From the NCBI RefSeq assembly GCF_024129735.1, contig NZ_JAMXXK010000038.1:1-34118 (forward strand): a DNA stretch of 34,118 nt, given 5' to 3'. Of this stretch, positions 24,209-32,055 are shown one piece after another; the first letter of the stretch is position 1; each line of letters opens with the position of its first letter. A program made the translations under genes and the position numbers. Source of the stretch: Acinetobacter lwoffii (lineage in GTDB: Bacteria > Pseudomonadota > Gammaproteobacteria > Pseudomonadales > Moraxellaceae). The notes beneath the pieces are model-generated. The model was not told the DNA's origin and ran no database searches. It saw only the letters and a program-made list of their open reading frames with translations.

Positions 24209-24319
24209 TTAGTCTTCTGGTTCTTCCGGATTCTTTGCCAGATGAATCACAGCCAGTACCAGACCACCCCATAATAAAACGATAGAGATGATCATCATGA
24301 TTAGTGCAGATGTATTCAT
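24209..24319 (-). CDS. metS: MetS-like small subunit of NSS amino-acid importer (36 aa)
   Basis: A 36-residue single-TM protein starting MNTSALIMMIISIVLLWGG and ending in an acidic tail (NPEEPED). This is the pattern of the MetS family: tiny membrane subunits encoded after the NSS transporter MetP and needed for methionine/alanine uptake in Corynebacterium glutamicum. It starts 11 bases after the transporter stop, in the same operon, with GGAGAG before the ATG. It is short enough to be missed by gene callers, but partner and position make the call good. Confidence 0.85.
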   Translation of the reverse strand: MNTSALIMMIISIVLLWGGLVLAVIHLAKNPEEPED

Positions 24320-24329
24320 AGTCGCTCTC

Positions 24330-25805
24330 CTAGCTGTGACGATCTTTAATCAGGCTGAATAGAATGGCACCCAGAATAAAGAATGCCATTACTCCTCCAC
24401 CTACCATCCATAGGGTACTGGCAGCATAGCCACCATAACCTTCTGCCATGATCGATTTCAGGGTCAGGCCCAATGCCAGCAATAATGACAAAGGCGTGAT
24501 CACCGTTAGCATGAAGTTCCAGCTCGCACCCAGTTTCACGCTGGCAAACTCATTCACATGGCCTTCCAGCTGTTTCATTAATGGACGACGGAACCACGAC
24601 AACAGAATAATCGATAACAGACCGCCACCGACAATACCGATGTTATTGGCAAAGTAGTCGATGATATCGACAAAGGTAATGGCACTATGTGTCGAGAACA
24701 TCAGGGTAGAAATCACTGCTGAACCACCAGCAATAATCGTCACTGACTTGTTCTTTGACCAGCCCAGTTTGTCCTGGAACGCAGCAATCGGAACTTGCAG
24801 GATACTGACCATCGAGGTAATACCGGCAACCGTCAATGAACCAAAGAACAGGAAACCGAACAGGTCACCACCTGCACCTAAACTGGAAATGATTTTCGGA
24901 AACGCAATAAAGGCCAGACCGATACCGCCAGATACTACATCTTCAACTTTCGCGCCTGAGCTGAACGCCATAAAACCAAGCGCGGCAAAGACACCAATAC
25001 CCGCCAGAATTTCAAAAGACGAGTTGGCCAATGCCACCACAATCCCTGAACCGGTCAGGTTAGTTTTGCGTTTCAGGTAAGATGCATAGGTCAACATGAT
25101 CCCGAAGCCCACTGACAGTGAGAAGAAGATATGACCAAAAGCGGCTAACCAGACTTTATAGTTGGCCATCGCTTCCCAGTTCGGCGTGAAGAAAGCATTT
25201 AAACCATCGACTGCACCAGGTAAACGTACTGCCTGAATCACTAGGATCGTGAATAAAATCACCAGCAATGGCATAAAGATTTTATTCGCCAGTTCTACCC
25301 CACGGCGTACTCCACCGTAAAGAATCAGCATGACTGCTGCCCAAACGACCACCAGACCAAAGAACAGCACAGGTACAAAACCGAGCGTCAGACCCTCACC
25401 ATTTTGTAGGTAAGTATTGAAGAAGAAGCCTTGGGTATCTGTGCCCCACTGCTGTCCAAAGGAATAGAACATATAGCTGCCAGCCCAGGACAAGACGCTG
25501 GCATAGTAAATCCCGATCACCAGAGTGACCATGACCTGCCACCAACCCAAGGATTCGGCATTCATGAGTTTTTTATAGGCCATAGGCGGTGCTTTACGGA
25601 ACTTGTGTCCGACCGCATAGTCTAAAAACAATAAAGGTAAACCTGCTGCGAAAATCGCAATCAGATAGGGGATCAGGAATGCCCCGCCACCATTTTCATA
25701 GGCAACATAAGGGAAACGCCAGATATTCCCCAAGCCAACGGCGGAACCAATCGCTGCAATAATGAATCCTGATCGTGCGGACCAATTCTCACGAGTTTCT
25801 GTCAT
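24330..25805 (-). CDS. metP: Sodium-dependent amino-acid importer, NSS/SNF family (MetP-like)
   Basis: Inner-membrane Na+ symporter of the LeuT fold, likely for methionine, alanine or other neutral amino acids. It has 491 residues with about 12 TM segments. The family hallmark GSAVGLGNIWRFPY (residues 20-33), which forms the Na+ and substrate site in TM1, is intact. The C-terminal twelfth helix is present. The small MetS-like subunit follows at 11 bases. This pairing points to the MetPS type rather than the monogenic tyrosine or tryptophan transporters; the substrate is inferred. Confidence 0.92.
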   Translation of the reverse strand: MTETRENWSARSGFIIAAIGSAVGLGNIWRFPYVAYENGGGAFLIPYLIAIFAAGLPLLFLDYAVGHKFRKAPPMAYKKLMNAESLGWWQVMVTLVIGIYYASVLSWAGSYMFYSFGQQWGTDTQGFFFNTYLQNGEGLTLGFVPVLFFGLVVVWAAVMLILYGGVRRGVELANKIFMPLLVILFTILVIQAVRLPGAVDGLNAFFTPNWEAMANYKVWLAAFGHIFFSLSVGFGIMLTYASYLKRKTNLTGSGIVVALANSSFEILAGIGVFAALGFMAFSSGAKVEDVVSGGIGLAFIAFPKIISSLGAGGDLFGFLFFGSLTVAGITSMVSILQVPIAAFQDKLGWSKNKSVTIIAGGSAVISTLMFSTHSAITFVDIIDYFANNIGIVGGGLLSIILLSWFRRPLMKQLEGHVNEFASVKLGASWNFMLTVITPLSLLLALGLTLKSIMAEGYGGYAASTLWMVGGGVMAFFILGAILFSLIKDRHS

Positions 25806-26396
25806 AGAACACCTAAACTTTTAACCCCTTTAGATGCTGCTTGTTATGGTTATGGCGCAAGCAAAAAAAGAAGCATTTTCAATAATTTTGGGTGTTTGAA
25901 TTAGAGGGCACCTTGTGGGCGTCGAATTCTAATGTACAAACAGGTCAGCAGGTCTTACATCTTGCTTAAAGTCTGATCGAAAAACTGACCTTGTAGATGA
26001 TTTAACAATACTGACTTTTTTAAATTTTTTCTGTAAATTCTGCTTAAAATATTCGTTATTTATAATCTATTCGAATTAAGCGTTCAATAATTCTGCAAAA
26101 TAAGGCAGATTAAACAAGTTATATATTGACAAACTTTTTGGAATATATTTTTCTTAAGTTTTACTACAGGGTCGCTGTTTCAAAAAATGTATTCCAAGAC
26201 TCTGATCCAGCATCTGTTTTTAGATCATTATTTGAAGATGAAACGGCTCATACTAAGGCACATGACCAAGCCGTGATATGGGAAATCAAATTCTCTCATG
26301 GAATTTTGACCTCTTTAAAAACCGGTTTAAATATCACAAGCAGATTTAAAAACCAGCCACCTGTGATATCGAAGCGATGAATTGAATATTCTGAAC
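25806..26396. other. 591-bp intergenic region without a supported gene
   Basis: It lies between the divergent metP start and the convergent-facing end of the aldehyde dehydrogenase. A plus-strand frame from a TTG at 26126 to 26380 (84 residues) has no ribosome-binding site and no recognisable domain. A TATAAT sits at 26061-26066. The first 300 bases are the metP leader and promoter region; no riboswitch fold was recognised. The right part could be a decayed gene. Confidence 0.4.
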
Positions 26397-27845
26397 CTAG
26401 GCTTTAATCACCAGCATGCGCTCTTCCTGCATATCGCGAATGGCGGACTGAATTCCTTCACGACCCAGACCTGAATCTTTGACCCCGCCATAGGGCATGT
26501 TATCGACCCGGAAAGACGGAATATCATTGATAATGACACCGCCGACATGCAGATGATCCCAGGCATACAGCATCTTGTTCAGATTCTGAGTATACACTCC
26601 AGCTTGCAAGCCAAAACGGCTGCGGTTGATACAGGCAATACCGGATTCGAAATCAGCATACGCTTCCAGAATTGCCACCGGGCCAAAGGCTTCATCACGG
26701 TAGATTTCCAGACTGTGGTCTACATTTTCCAGCAAGGTCGGTGCGAACATCACACCATTCAATTCGCCTCCAATCAGGATTTTCGCGTCTTTTTTCACGG
26801 CTTTATCCAGCCATTTTTTCAGGCGTTTGGCTTCATCTTCCTTGATCATCGGACCAACCAAGGTTGTGCTCAGATTCGGATCAGCGGCTTTAATCGTTTT
26901 CAGTTTCGCCAGCAGTTTGTCCTTCACTTCAGTATAAATCTGCTGATGCACCAAAATGCGTTGCACACTGATACACACCTGTCCGGCATGGTTATACGCC
27001 CCGCCAATTAGACGGTTAATCAAGACATCGTTAATTTCGGTATCTGGCTCAATCATGACAGCAGCATTGCCACCCAGCTCCAAGACCACTTTTTTGCGTC
27101 CGGCACGCGCTTTCATATCCCAGCCCACAGCATCGGAACCGGTAAAACTGAGTAATTTAAAACGCTCATCAGTGACCAGTAGATCGGCCAGCTCTCGCGG
27201 ACAGGGCAATACCGAAAAGGCACCTTGCGGTAAATCGGTTTCCGCCAGAATTTCGGCAATTTTTAAGGCAGAAATCGGGGTTAGACTCGGCGGTTTCAGC
27301 ACAAAGGGACAACCGGCTGCAATCGCAGGAGCAATTTTATGCGCGGTCAGGTTTAAAGGAAAATTAAACGGACTGATCAGAGACACTGCACCAATTGGCA
27401 CCTGCTTCACAATACCCTGATAACCGGATGCTGCCGCAGTCACGGCCAAAGGCAGCATACGTCCCTGATCAACCTGGGTCACGGCATCTGCGGCAATCTG
27501 AAAGGTATTAATCAGACGCTCAACTTCAGCTTCGGCCGCTTTACGCGGTTTACCGCCCTCTGCAATCAGAATTTCGGTCAGTTCTTCATGAATCTCACGA
27601 AAACGGCGTACGCAATGCAGCAGAATTTTCTGTTTCTGGAACGGCTCTAAGGCAGCCATTTCGGCTTCTGCGTCTACGGCAGACTGAATCGCCTGTTCCA
27701 GTGTGTTGGCATCTGCCAAAGCGACACGGGCATACAGTTCGTGGTTATATTTATGTTTGACCTCTAGCCATTCACTCGTCTGAGCCACCTGACCGGCGAC
27801 ATATAATGCATACTCTTTCGCTTGTTGTGTGCTTCTCGCTACCAT
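26397..27845 (-). CDS. NAD(P)-dependent aldehyde dehydrogenase
   Basis: Oxidises an aldehyde to the acid with NAD(P)+; cytosolic. From the ATG at 27845 the enzyme has 482 residues. The catalytic Cys291 is in NHAGQVCISVQ, Glu256 in ELGGNAA and Asn161 in SPFNFPLN; the SFTGS cofactor motif is also present. The NAGQVC/YGGVKDSGLGREG pattern resembles the lactaldehyde/phosphonoacetaldehyde dehydrogenase branch; the substrate is unknown. I reject the five-residue longer TTG start at 27860 because AGGA sits between it and the ATG at ideal spacing. It stands alone, divergent from the outer-membrane protein gene. Confidence 0.93.
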   Translation of the reverse strand: MVARSTQQAKEYALYVAGQVAQTSEWLEVKHKYNHELYARVALADANTLEQAIQSAVDAEAEMAALEPFQKQKILLHCVRRFREIHEELTEILIAEGGKPRKAAEAEVERLINTFQIAADAVTQVDQGRMLPLAVTAAASGYQGIVKQVPIGAVSLISPFNFPLNLTAHKIAPAIAAGCPFVLKPPSLTPISALKIAEILAETDLPQGAFSVLPCPRELADLLVTDERFKLLSFTGSDAVGWDMKARAGRKKVVLELGGNAAVMIEPDTEINDVLINRLIGGAYNHAGQVCISVQRILVHQQIYTEVKDKLLAKLKTIKAADPNLSTTLVGPMIKEDEAKRLKKWLDKAVKKDAKILIGGELNGVMFAPTLLENVDHSLEIYRDEAFGPVAILEAYADFESGIACINRSRFGLQAGVYTQNLNKMLYAWDHLHVGGVIINDIPSFRVDNMPYGGVKDSGLGREGIQSAIRDMQEERMLVIKA

Positions 27846-27979
27846 CTTATTGTCCTGCAAAATCTAAGGATATACATTTTTGAAATTCTCTATATCATGC
27901 ACTTGCTACTCCATATTAAGAAGATGCTTTTAAGTAACCAGACACTTCTAATTTTAATAAAGCTTTAGGGAATAGAGCC

Positions 27980-28669
27980 ATGCGCGCAAAAATACTCACC
28001 ACCTTATTCTTCGGTTTTGGACTCAGTACGCTCAGTCATGCAGATGTGATTGGCGTGAAAGCGGATCTCAGCTACTGGGATTTTGACGGCTATAGCCAGG
28101 ATAACAATTTCAAGCATGAGCTGGATCGACAAGGTACAGCACAACTATCTGTCGCTGTAGAACATCCGGTACCGTTATTGCCAAATGCCAAGATTAAATA
28201 CGTCAATCTGGACAGCACCAGCGAACAGAGTTCTCCTGTCAATGCCTCAGATATCGAGCTGAACAATATTGACTATATTCTGTATTACGAATTGCTGGAT
28301 ACCATTGTGCATGCGGATATAGGTGCAGGTTTAACCAATCTGGATGGTACGGTGGAAAACCGGACTGCCGGCGCTTTCACGCAATACGATCTGGATGAAT
28401 ATAGCCCACTGCTCTATGCAACAGCCGGGGTTAAATTGCCATTTACCGGTATGAGTGCCAAAGCAGAAGCGGTTTACAGTCGCGGCAGCGATACCCGAAA
28501 AACCGACGTACAGGCAGAATTGCAATATGATTTCATTGATAATCTGCTGGTCGATGTCGGTGCCAAAATCGGTTATCGCCTCATGCAGGTAGATTTTGAA
28601 CAGGATCAACGTCCAGACTTACAGCTGGAATTTAAAGGTCCTTATATCGGCTTAGATATACATTTTTAA
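27980..28669 (+). CDS. TIGR04219-type outer-membrane beta-barrel protein
   Basis: A 229-residue protein with a Sec signal peptide cut after LSTLSHA (about residue 21). The mature part alternates polar and hydrophobic residues in beta-strand fashion, begins DVIGVKADLSYWDFDG, and ends in an amphipathic strand with a terminal aromatic (GLDIHF), the BAM recognition signal. The pattern fits the TIGR04219 family of small barrels, whose function is unknown. AGGGA precedes the ATG. A candidate GacA box and Rsm-like RNA gene follow directly downstream; this gene has no terminator of its own before them. Confidence 0.85.
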   Translation: MRAKILTTLFFGFGLSTLSHADVIGVKADLSYWDFDGYSQDNNFKHELDRQGTAQLSVAVEHPVPLLPNAKIKYVNLDSTSEQSSPVNASDIELNNIDYILYYELLDTIVHADIGAGLTNLDGTVENRTAGAFTQYDLDEYSPLLYATAGVKLPFTGMSAKAEAVYSRGSDTRKTDVQAELQYDFIDNLLVDVGAKIGYRLMQVDFEQDQRPDLQLEFKGPYIGLDIHF

Positions 28670-28716
28670 TGCAATACAACCGGTTAAGTTTGCACAGCTT
28701 AATTTCTCTGCGCTGA

Positions 28717-28734
28717 TGTAAGCCAAAGCGTACA
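28717..28734 (+). promoter_or_regulatory. Candidate GacA upstream activating sequence
   Basis: TGTAAG, six bases, CGTACA. The GacA box consensus in Pseudomonas is TGTAAG-N6-CTTACA, so 11 of 12 defined positions match, including the spacing. It lies about 62-79 bases upstream of the predicted start of the RNA with GGA-loop hairpins, which is the expected arrangement. Confidence 0.7.
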
Positions 28735-28783
28735 GCAATAACCGCAATCTGCTGCTAGTGCGCCACCGGGATGTGTATTACTT

Positions 28784-28789
28784 TATAAA
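28784..28789 (+). promoter_or_regulatory. Predicted -10 box of the Rsm-like RNA
   Basis: TATAAA lies about seven bases before the first hairpin of the RNA. No good -35 hexamer is present, which is usual for promoters that depend on an activator. Confidence 0.5.
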
Positions 28790-28795
28790 CATAGA

Positions 28796-28923
28796 GAGCA
28801 GGATGCTCCAGAAGACCTAAAAACAAGAATAACATCGCAACACCAGGACGTGAGGTACGACAGGAGTTATACCTAAATCACGAGATACGAAAAAGCCCCG
28901 ACAGGATGTCGGGGCTTTTTTTT
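28796..28923 (+). ncRNA. Candidate CsrA/RsmA-sequestering small RNA (RsmX/Y/Z- or CsrB-like)
   Basis: A predicted RNA of about 128 nt that would bind and titrate the translational repressor CsrA/RsmA. Four hairpins follow one another and all show GGA in the loop. They are GAGC-AGGAT-GCTC (28796-28808), CAC-CAGGAC-GTG (28841-28852), GGTA...ACAGGAGT...TACC (28854-28873), and GCCCCGAC-AGGAT-GTCGGGGC with T8 (28891-28923), the last being the terminator. Two loops read CAGGATG, the CsrB repeat. A fifth such element (CACCGGGATGTG, 28764-28775) lies just upstream of the predicted start. A GacA box and a -10 box precede it. The 5' end is predicted, not measured. No long frame with a ribosome-binding site was seen here. 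Confidence 0.75.
28891..28923 (+). terminator. Rho-independent terminator of the Rsm-like RNA
   Basis: A 12-bp perfect stem, AAAAGCCCCGAC (28891-28902) with GTCGGGGCTTTT (28908-28919), and the loop AGGAT are followed by T to 28923. The loop also presents a GGA motif. Confidence 0.92.
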
Positions 28924-29036
28924 CTGCCTATTATTTTATTTATCATTGCTTAACAGTTCCGAGCTAAAACTCCAACATTGTAAGAATCCCCTTGTTGTTA
29001 AGCTAAAAATCCTCGCATTTTTTAGGAACAGCAATC

Positions 29037-29588
29037 ATGGTAAAAAAGGTCCTCTTTATTACATCTAATCAAGGCATTGAACATGATGAACTCACTGAGC
29101 CTTTAAATTTTCTAAAGTCCAAAGGTTTTGAAGTGATTCATGCTGCCGAAAAAAATGAAGATGTCGCGACGGTCAAAGGTGATACCAAAGCTGCCACCCA
29201 ATATACGCCGGATACCAGTCTTGAACACGTCGATCTGGATGATTATGATCTTTTGGTGATTCCCGGCGGTACAGTCAATGCGGATACCTTGAGAATCAAT
29301 CAGGATGCGCAAAAAATCATTCAGCATTTTGCCGATAATCACAAACCGATTGCCGCGATCTGTCATGGGCCATGGACCTTGATTGATGCACAGCGTATCA
29401 AAGACAAGAATCTGACTTCATATAAGAGCATCAAGCTGGATCTGGAAAATGCCGGTGGAAAATGGGTCGATGAACAGGTTCACCGCTGCAATACTGGCGA
29501 CTGGGTACTGATTACTTCACGTAATCCGGATGATTTACCGGCTTTCAATGAAGCGATCTTAAAAGAGCTTGAAGGTGATGCTGCCTAA
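29037..29588 (+). CDS. DJ-1/PfpI-family protein (type 1 glutamine amidotransferase-like)
   Basis: A 183-residue cytosolic protein of the DJ-1/PfpI superfamily, whose members act as glyoxalase/deglycase, general-stress proteins or peptidases. The nucleophile elbow AICHGPWTL has Cys109 followed by His110, and a conserved acidic residue sits early in GIEHDEL. VIPGGTVNADTL matches the glycine loop. The closest style is the YraA/YhbO stress-protein group; the substrate is unknown. AGGA precedes the ATG at nine bases. It is downstream of the Rsm-like RNA's terminator, so it needs its own promoter. It converges with the ankyrin gene. Confidence 0.92.
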   Translation: MVKKVLFITSNQGIEHDELTEPLNFLKSKGFEVIHAAEKNEDVATVKGDTKAATQYTPDTSLEHVDLDDYDLLVIPGGTVNADTLRINQDAQKIIQHFADNHKPIAAICHGPWTLIDAQRIKDKNLTSYKSIKLDLENAGGKWVDEQVHRCNTGDWVLITSRNPDDLPAFNEAILKELEGDAA

Positions 29589-29597
29589 GCTCATACC

Positions 29598-29633
29598 ATA
29601 AAAAAGAACCTCAAATTTGAGGTTCTTTTTTAT
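29598..29633. terminator. Bidirectional terminator between convergent genes
   Basis: A perfect palindrome centred at 29615/29616, with core GAACCTCAAA and A6/T6 flanks. It lies 9 bases after the PfpI-family stop and 3 bases after the ankyrin stop (minus strand), serving both. Confidence 0.9.
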
Positions 29634-29635
29634 AT

Positions 29636-29956
29636 TCAGACACCACCGGCCAGACTTTTCAGATAAGTCACAACGTCTTTATTTCCGGCCATTTCGGCCA
29701 ATTCTAAAGCAGTATTAGGACTGCGATGTGCAATATCAGCACCCTTGCTGACCAAGAGTTTGACCACTTCCAGATGATCATTTTCAGCAGCGGCCTGTAA
29801 AGCACTATAGCCTTCTTCGTCGGCAGAGTTAACGTCCAGACCTTTCTGTAAGCCTTGCTCGACCTGTTCAACATCGCCTAAAGAAGCCCAGTACACCAGT
29901 TCAGGAAGATGCAGTTCATCATCTTCAAGGATTGGGGAGAATGAGTTGAGTTTCAT
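29636..29956 (-). CDS. Small ankyrin-repeat protein
   Basis: A 106-residue protein with about two ankyrin repeats: WASLGDVEQVEQGLQKGLDVNSADEEGYSALQ and then AAENDHLEVVKLLVSKGADIAHRS (broken here only to name the region, residues 23-54 and 56-79), with a third partial repeat near the C-terminus (TALELAEMAGNKDVVTYL). No signal or TM, so cytosolic and probably protein-binding. The partner is unknown. It starts 18 bases after the stop of the AT-rich upstream gene, so they are likely co-transcribed. Confidence 0.88.
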   Translation of the reverse strand: MKLNSFSPILEDDELHLPELVYWASLGDVEQVEQGLQKGLDVNSADEEGYSALQAAAENDHLEVVKLLVSKGADIAHRSPNTALELAEMAGNKDVVTYLKSLAGGV

Positions 29957-29974
29957 AAAATTATCCGTTTCAAG

Positions 29975-30607
29975 TTATTTAATTGAAAAATCTTCATTAG
30001 CATAACCTACCGTAACCTCAACTGAGATAGGATCACTGGTAGTTTTGATAACCCATACACCGATAAAATTATCGGTTCTTATAGTTGTAAAATACAATGA
30101 CAATAATGATTCTATTGCTTTAATTTCTTTAGGTAATGTATCAACAAAATTTTTTAAATTTTTATCATGTCCCCATGGATTATCTGCATGAAGATATTTA
30201 CCTAATTTGTCATACAATCTGATGAAATTATTAATCGTTAAAAAATTCTCTTTTTGTCTTTCAAAGTGATAATACCCTTCCTTGACAAGAAAGGGTTCTG
30301 ATAAAGGAATAGGATAAAAATCTTTATTGATATTTTTTAATATTTTGACAATAGTGCTAGCTTTATAATCTTTACGGTAATCATTACGACTTTCAGCTTT
30401 TAACCTAAATTTTGCATACTCTGTTTTATTTGGAGCTATAGCAGCAAAAGCTAATAATTCTAAAGTTTTCCTCAACTGAAGTATTGCAGACTCTAAATAA
30501 GCTTGCTTTGAGGAATTTAAATAAATTTCTAAAAATTCTTTTGTAACTTTTAAACGCGATAATGCTTGTTCAATATTCTGTATATAAATATATTTCAATT
30601 CTTCCAT
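29975..30607 (-). CDS. AT-rich gene of unknown function (about 210 aa)
   Basis: A helical, lysine-rich protein without signal or TM. From the ATG at 30607 it has 210 residues; a TTG at 30622 would add five. Visible stretches are a helical N-terminus with LQLRKTLELLAFAAIAP, and a central NFIRLYDKLGKYLHADNPWG motif. No catalytic motif is recognised. Codon use is clearly more AT-rich than the flanking genes, which suggests later acquisition. It lies between the terminator of the MFS gene and the ankyrin gene. A HEPN-like or other helical defence-type domain is conceivable, but I cannot support it. Confidence 0.75.
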   Translation of the reverse strand: MEELKYIYIQNIEQALSRLKVTKEFLEIYLNSSKQAYLESAILQLRKTLELLAFAAIAPNKTEYAKFRLKAESRNDYRKDYKASTIVKILKNINKDFYPIPLSEPFLVKEGYYHFERQKENFLTINNFIRLYDKLGKYLHADNPWGHDKNLKNFVDTLPKEIKAIESLLSLYFTTIRTDNFIGVWVIKTTSDPISVEVTVGYANEDFSIK

Positions 30608-30660
30608 GTTTTTAATTTTCAAAAATAAATATTAAAAACAAAATATATAATATCTCAAAA

Positions 30661-30689
30661 ATAAAAAAGCCCCCTTTCGGAGGCTTCTT
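30661..30689 (-). terminator. Terminator of MFS permease gene 1
   Basis: On the minus strand AAGCCTCC pairs with GGGGGCTT (one G-T pair) around GAAA, followed by a T6 run. It lies 17 bases after the permease stop. Confidence 0.88.
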
Positions 30690-30705
30690 ATTTAAAAACT
30701 TAGCT

Positions 30706-32055
30706 TTAAGCTTTAGACACTGCGGGTTCAATTGAACCAATCTTTTCAGACTCATTGTCATGCATGATCAACGCAACCGCAATTGCAGTAATCAGAACCG
30801 GTAAACCAACTGCCATAAAGTTAAAGTAAGCAGGCAGATTCATACCAAGTAAGCCACCAATCAGGATCGGCCCTACAATCGCGCCCATACGACCGATCGC
30901 AGAAGACCAGCCAATACCTGTCGAACGTACCGCAAGTGGGTAGAACTGCGCCACATAGCTATACAGCAACATTTGCGAACCAATCGACGCTGCCCCCGCC
31001 AAGAATACTAGGATGTAAAGTAAGAATTGGTTAGATGCAAAGCCCATTGAGCTCATCACAATCGCACCCATCATACCCAGGAACATCAGTACCGGTTTCA
31101 AGTGGAAACGATCCGCAAGAATACCACCACCGACAATACCTACAACCGCACCAACGTTCATCACCATCATGAACATCAAACTGTTGTCCATCGAGTAGCC
31201 CGCTGCCATCATTAACTTCGGTAACCAGCTGCTCAGTGCATACATGGTTAACAGACAAGTGAAGAACGCGACCCAGAACAGTAAAGTATTGACCGCACGA
31301 CCACGACGGAACAAGCTCACCACGTTGGCTGCTTCAGGCACATTTTCCTGTGGCAAAGTGAAAGTTGTATTCTCGGTAACTGTCAGATTTGGCGCCAAGC
31401 GACGTACAATACGACGAGCTTCTGGCTGCTTATTCTGTTTCACAATAAATGCGAGAGATTCAGGCAGGAATTTCCAGATCACTGGTAACAAAAACAGTGG
31501 AATACCCGCGATAAAGAACATGATTTGCCAACCAAAACTTGGGGTAAACCATGAACCCAATAACGCAGCCATTACGCCACCTACCGCATAACCACTAAAC
31601 ATGGTGGTCACCAGCGTACTACGCATTTTTTGTGGGGCATATTCCGAAGTCAATGCCACCAGGTTTGGCATTACGCCACCAATACCAAGACCGGCAAGGA
31701 AACGTAAAATACCGAATTCGGTTGGGTTTGAAGCAAAGCCGCCGGCAAAAGTTAAACCACTAAATAATACAATACAGATCATGATCACTTTCTTACGGCC
31801 GATCTTGTCCGCGAGGGAACCAAAGATCATCGCACCAAACATCATGCCAGCCAGTGCGGTACTTGCAAGCATTCCGGCCTGCACTGCACTTAAGCCCCAG
31901 TCTTGCATCAATAACGGTAAAACTACACCATTGATTGCGAGATCGTAGCCATCAAATAAGATAATGAGTAAACACCAAGCAACTACATTGAAGTGGAAAG
32001 GCGTGAATTTCGCATTATCGACTACAGAATTTACATCTATTTTTTCCGTTGTCAT
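30706..32055 (-). CDS. MFS aromatic-acid:H+ symporter (AAHS family), copy 1
   Basis: Inner-membrane proton symporter for a carboxylic, probably aromatic, acid. From the ATG at 32055 it has 449 residues and 12 TM segments. The TM1 motif FDGYDLAINGVVLPLL matches the DGYD motif of PcaK/BenK/MucK. The MFS loop 2-3 motif is GSLADKIGRKKV, and the mirrored loop 8-9 version is GGILADRF. I choose this ATG because it aligns with the N-terminus of copy 2 and has GGGAG upstream; the open frame runs on to 32118. No catabolic genes are adjacent, so the substrate is open. The high similarity to copy 2 indicates a tandem duplication. Confidence 0.92.
   Translation of the reverse strand: MTTEKIDVNSVVDNAKFTPFHFNVVAWCLLIILFDGYDLAINGVVLPLLMQDWGLSAVQAGMLASTALAGMMFGAMIFGSLADKIGRKKVIMICIVLFSGLTFAGGFASNPTEFGILRFLAGLGIGGVMPNLVALTSEYAPQKMRSTLVTTMFSGYAVGGVMAALLGSWFTPSFGWQIMFFIAGIPLFLLPVIWKFLPESLAFIVKQNKQPEARRIVRRLAPNLTVTENTTFTLPQENVPEAANVVSLFRRGRAVNTLLFWVAFFTCLLTMYALSSWLPKLMMAAGYSMDNSLMFMMVMNVGAVVGIVGGGILADRFHLKPVLMFLGMMGAIVMSSMGFASNQFLLYILVFLAGAASIGSQMLLYSYVAQFYPLAVRSTGIGWSSAIGRMGAIVGPILIGGLLGMNLPAYFNFMAVGLPVLITAIAVALIMHDNESEKIGSIEPAVSKA

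Noticed and set aside
26126..26380. 84-codon plus-strand frame
   Set aside because: It has a TTG start, no ribosome-binding site and no recognisable domain. It may be chance in AT-rich DNA.
28979..28996. Second TGTAAG-N6-CTTGTT site before the PfpI-family gene
   Set aside because: Only the left half matches the GacA box; the right half matches 3 of 6. This is too weak next to the good site at 28717.
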